This document shows positions 42,390-42,546 of a stretch of DNA of 42,546 nucleotides, in pieces. The notes under the pieces are model-generated. The model was not told the origin of the DNA. It saw nothing but the letters and a program-made list of their open reading frames with translations, and made no database searches. The position numbers and the translations under genes were made by a program. This stretch comes from CAZGTQ01 sp964528575 (GTDB taxonomy: Bacteria > Planctomycetota > UBA1135 > GCA-002686595): assembly GCA_964528575.1 (NCBI GenBank), contig CAZGTQ010000123.1, forward strand, positions 1 to 42,546. Direction: 5' to 3'. Numbering within the stretch: position 1 is the first letter of the stretch; each line of letters opens with the position of its first letter.

Positions 42390-42546
42390 TCAGCGCAGCC
42401 GCAGGCCGCAGCTCGGGCAGCGCTCGGGGACGCCCGCCAGCGCTGCGCCGCACGCCGGGCACGCGTTCTCGTCCGCGTCGAGGTCGAGCGCGGACTCGGC
42501 GGCGGCGCGGGCGGCGGGGTCGAGCTCCTCGAGGAACGCGGCGTCG
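42390..42546 (-). CDS. C-terminal fragment of a double zinc-ribbon protein (runs off the edge)
   Basis: The minus strand encodes a C-terminal tail ending in a stop at 42390-42392. It holds an acidic helix (FLEELDPAARAAAESALDLD) and two zinc knuckles, CPACG and CPSCG, with a 12-residue spacer (zinc-ribbon type). The start lies beyond the right end of the window. It converges on the YcxB-like gene, with 13 nt between their stops. The function cannot be told from this fragment. Confidence 0.8.
   Translation of the reverse strand, partial: DAAFLEELDPAARAAAESALDLDADENACPACGAALAGVPERCPSCGLRLR

Overview
The window is very GC-rich (by eye about 70% G+C or more) and bacterial, with almost wall-to-wall coding. 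The gene content (exported lipoproteins, a lipoprotein with an HExxH peptidase motif, an ASPIC/FG-GAP protein beside a TPR lipoprotein, DUF3500, DUF3332, pseudopilins, and a long array of exported amidohydrolases) resembles an environmental Planctomycetota-like genome. That assignment is an inference from gene content; no rRNA or other phylogenetic marker is present. I saw no tRNA, rRNA, insertion sequence, prophage or CRISPR.

Layout. 1-4.1 kb (minus strand): a DUF255/YyaL-type thioredoxin lipoprotein, a peptidase-MA-like lipoprotein and a degenerate squalene/phytoene-synthase-like protein. 4.3-5.0 kb (plus): a small acidic protein coupled to an exported class-II-type cytochrome c. 5.0-9.6 kb (plus): a four-gene nucleoside operon (phosphopentomutase, pyrimidine-nucleoside phosphorylase, CNT nucleoside transporter, purine-nucleoside phosphorylase) joined by 1-4 nt overlaps. 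9.6-12.3 kb (minus, converging on it): deoxyribose-phosphate aldolase and an RpiB-family protein, both with unusual N-terminal extensions, plus two paralogous small membrane proteins. Together these genes can import nucleosides, cleave them with phosphate, isomerise the sugar phosphate and split deoxyribose-5-phosphate into glyceraldehyde-3-phosphate and acetaldehyde. An adjacent DERA/RpiB-like pair recalls the enzyme content of sugar-phosphate-utilising microcompartment loci, but no shell gene is in the window.

13.3-28.4 kb (plus) is the most striking region: ten consecutive genes, eleven modules, of secreted metal-dependent amidohydrolases (imidazolonepropionase-like), apparently one ~15 kb operon with overlapping or nearly touching genes and an 11-bp inverted repeat just after the last stop. 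Only three consecutive members keep the HxH, two His and Asp metal ligands. The other seven genes (eight modules) have lost most of them but keep the fold-defining C-terminal signature, and many carry Lys/Glu-rich inserts or acidic tails. It looks like an exported catalytic core surrounded by pseudoenzyme paralogues, and is the best candidate here for an undescribed system.

28.7-30.5 kb (plus): a TrpD2/YbiB-type protein and a DUF1858-like/rhodanese fusion, followed by a hairpin-dense gene-free stretch. 30.7-33.3 kb (minus): two pseudopilin-like proteins and a TPR lipoprotein, divergent from an ASPIC/UnbV FG-GAP lipoprotein whose reading frame lacks a stop where the domain ends. 35.2-40.6 kb: a CHASE-PAS-PAS histidine kinase, a DUF3332 lipoprotein, a thioredoxin-fold protein without CxxC and a DUF3500 protein. 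40.7-42.5 kb: a LACTB-like serine hydrolase coupled to a YcxB-like membrane protein, and a truncated zinc-ribbon protein running off the right edge.
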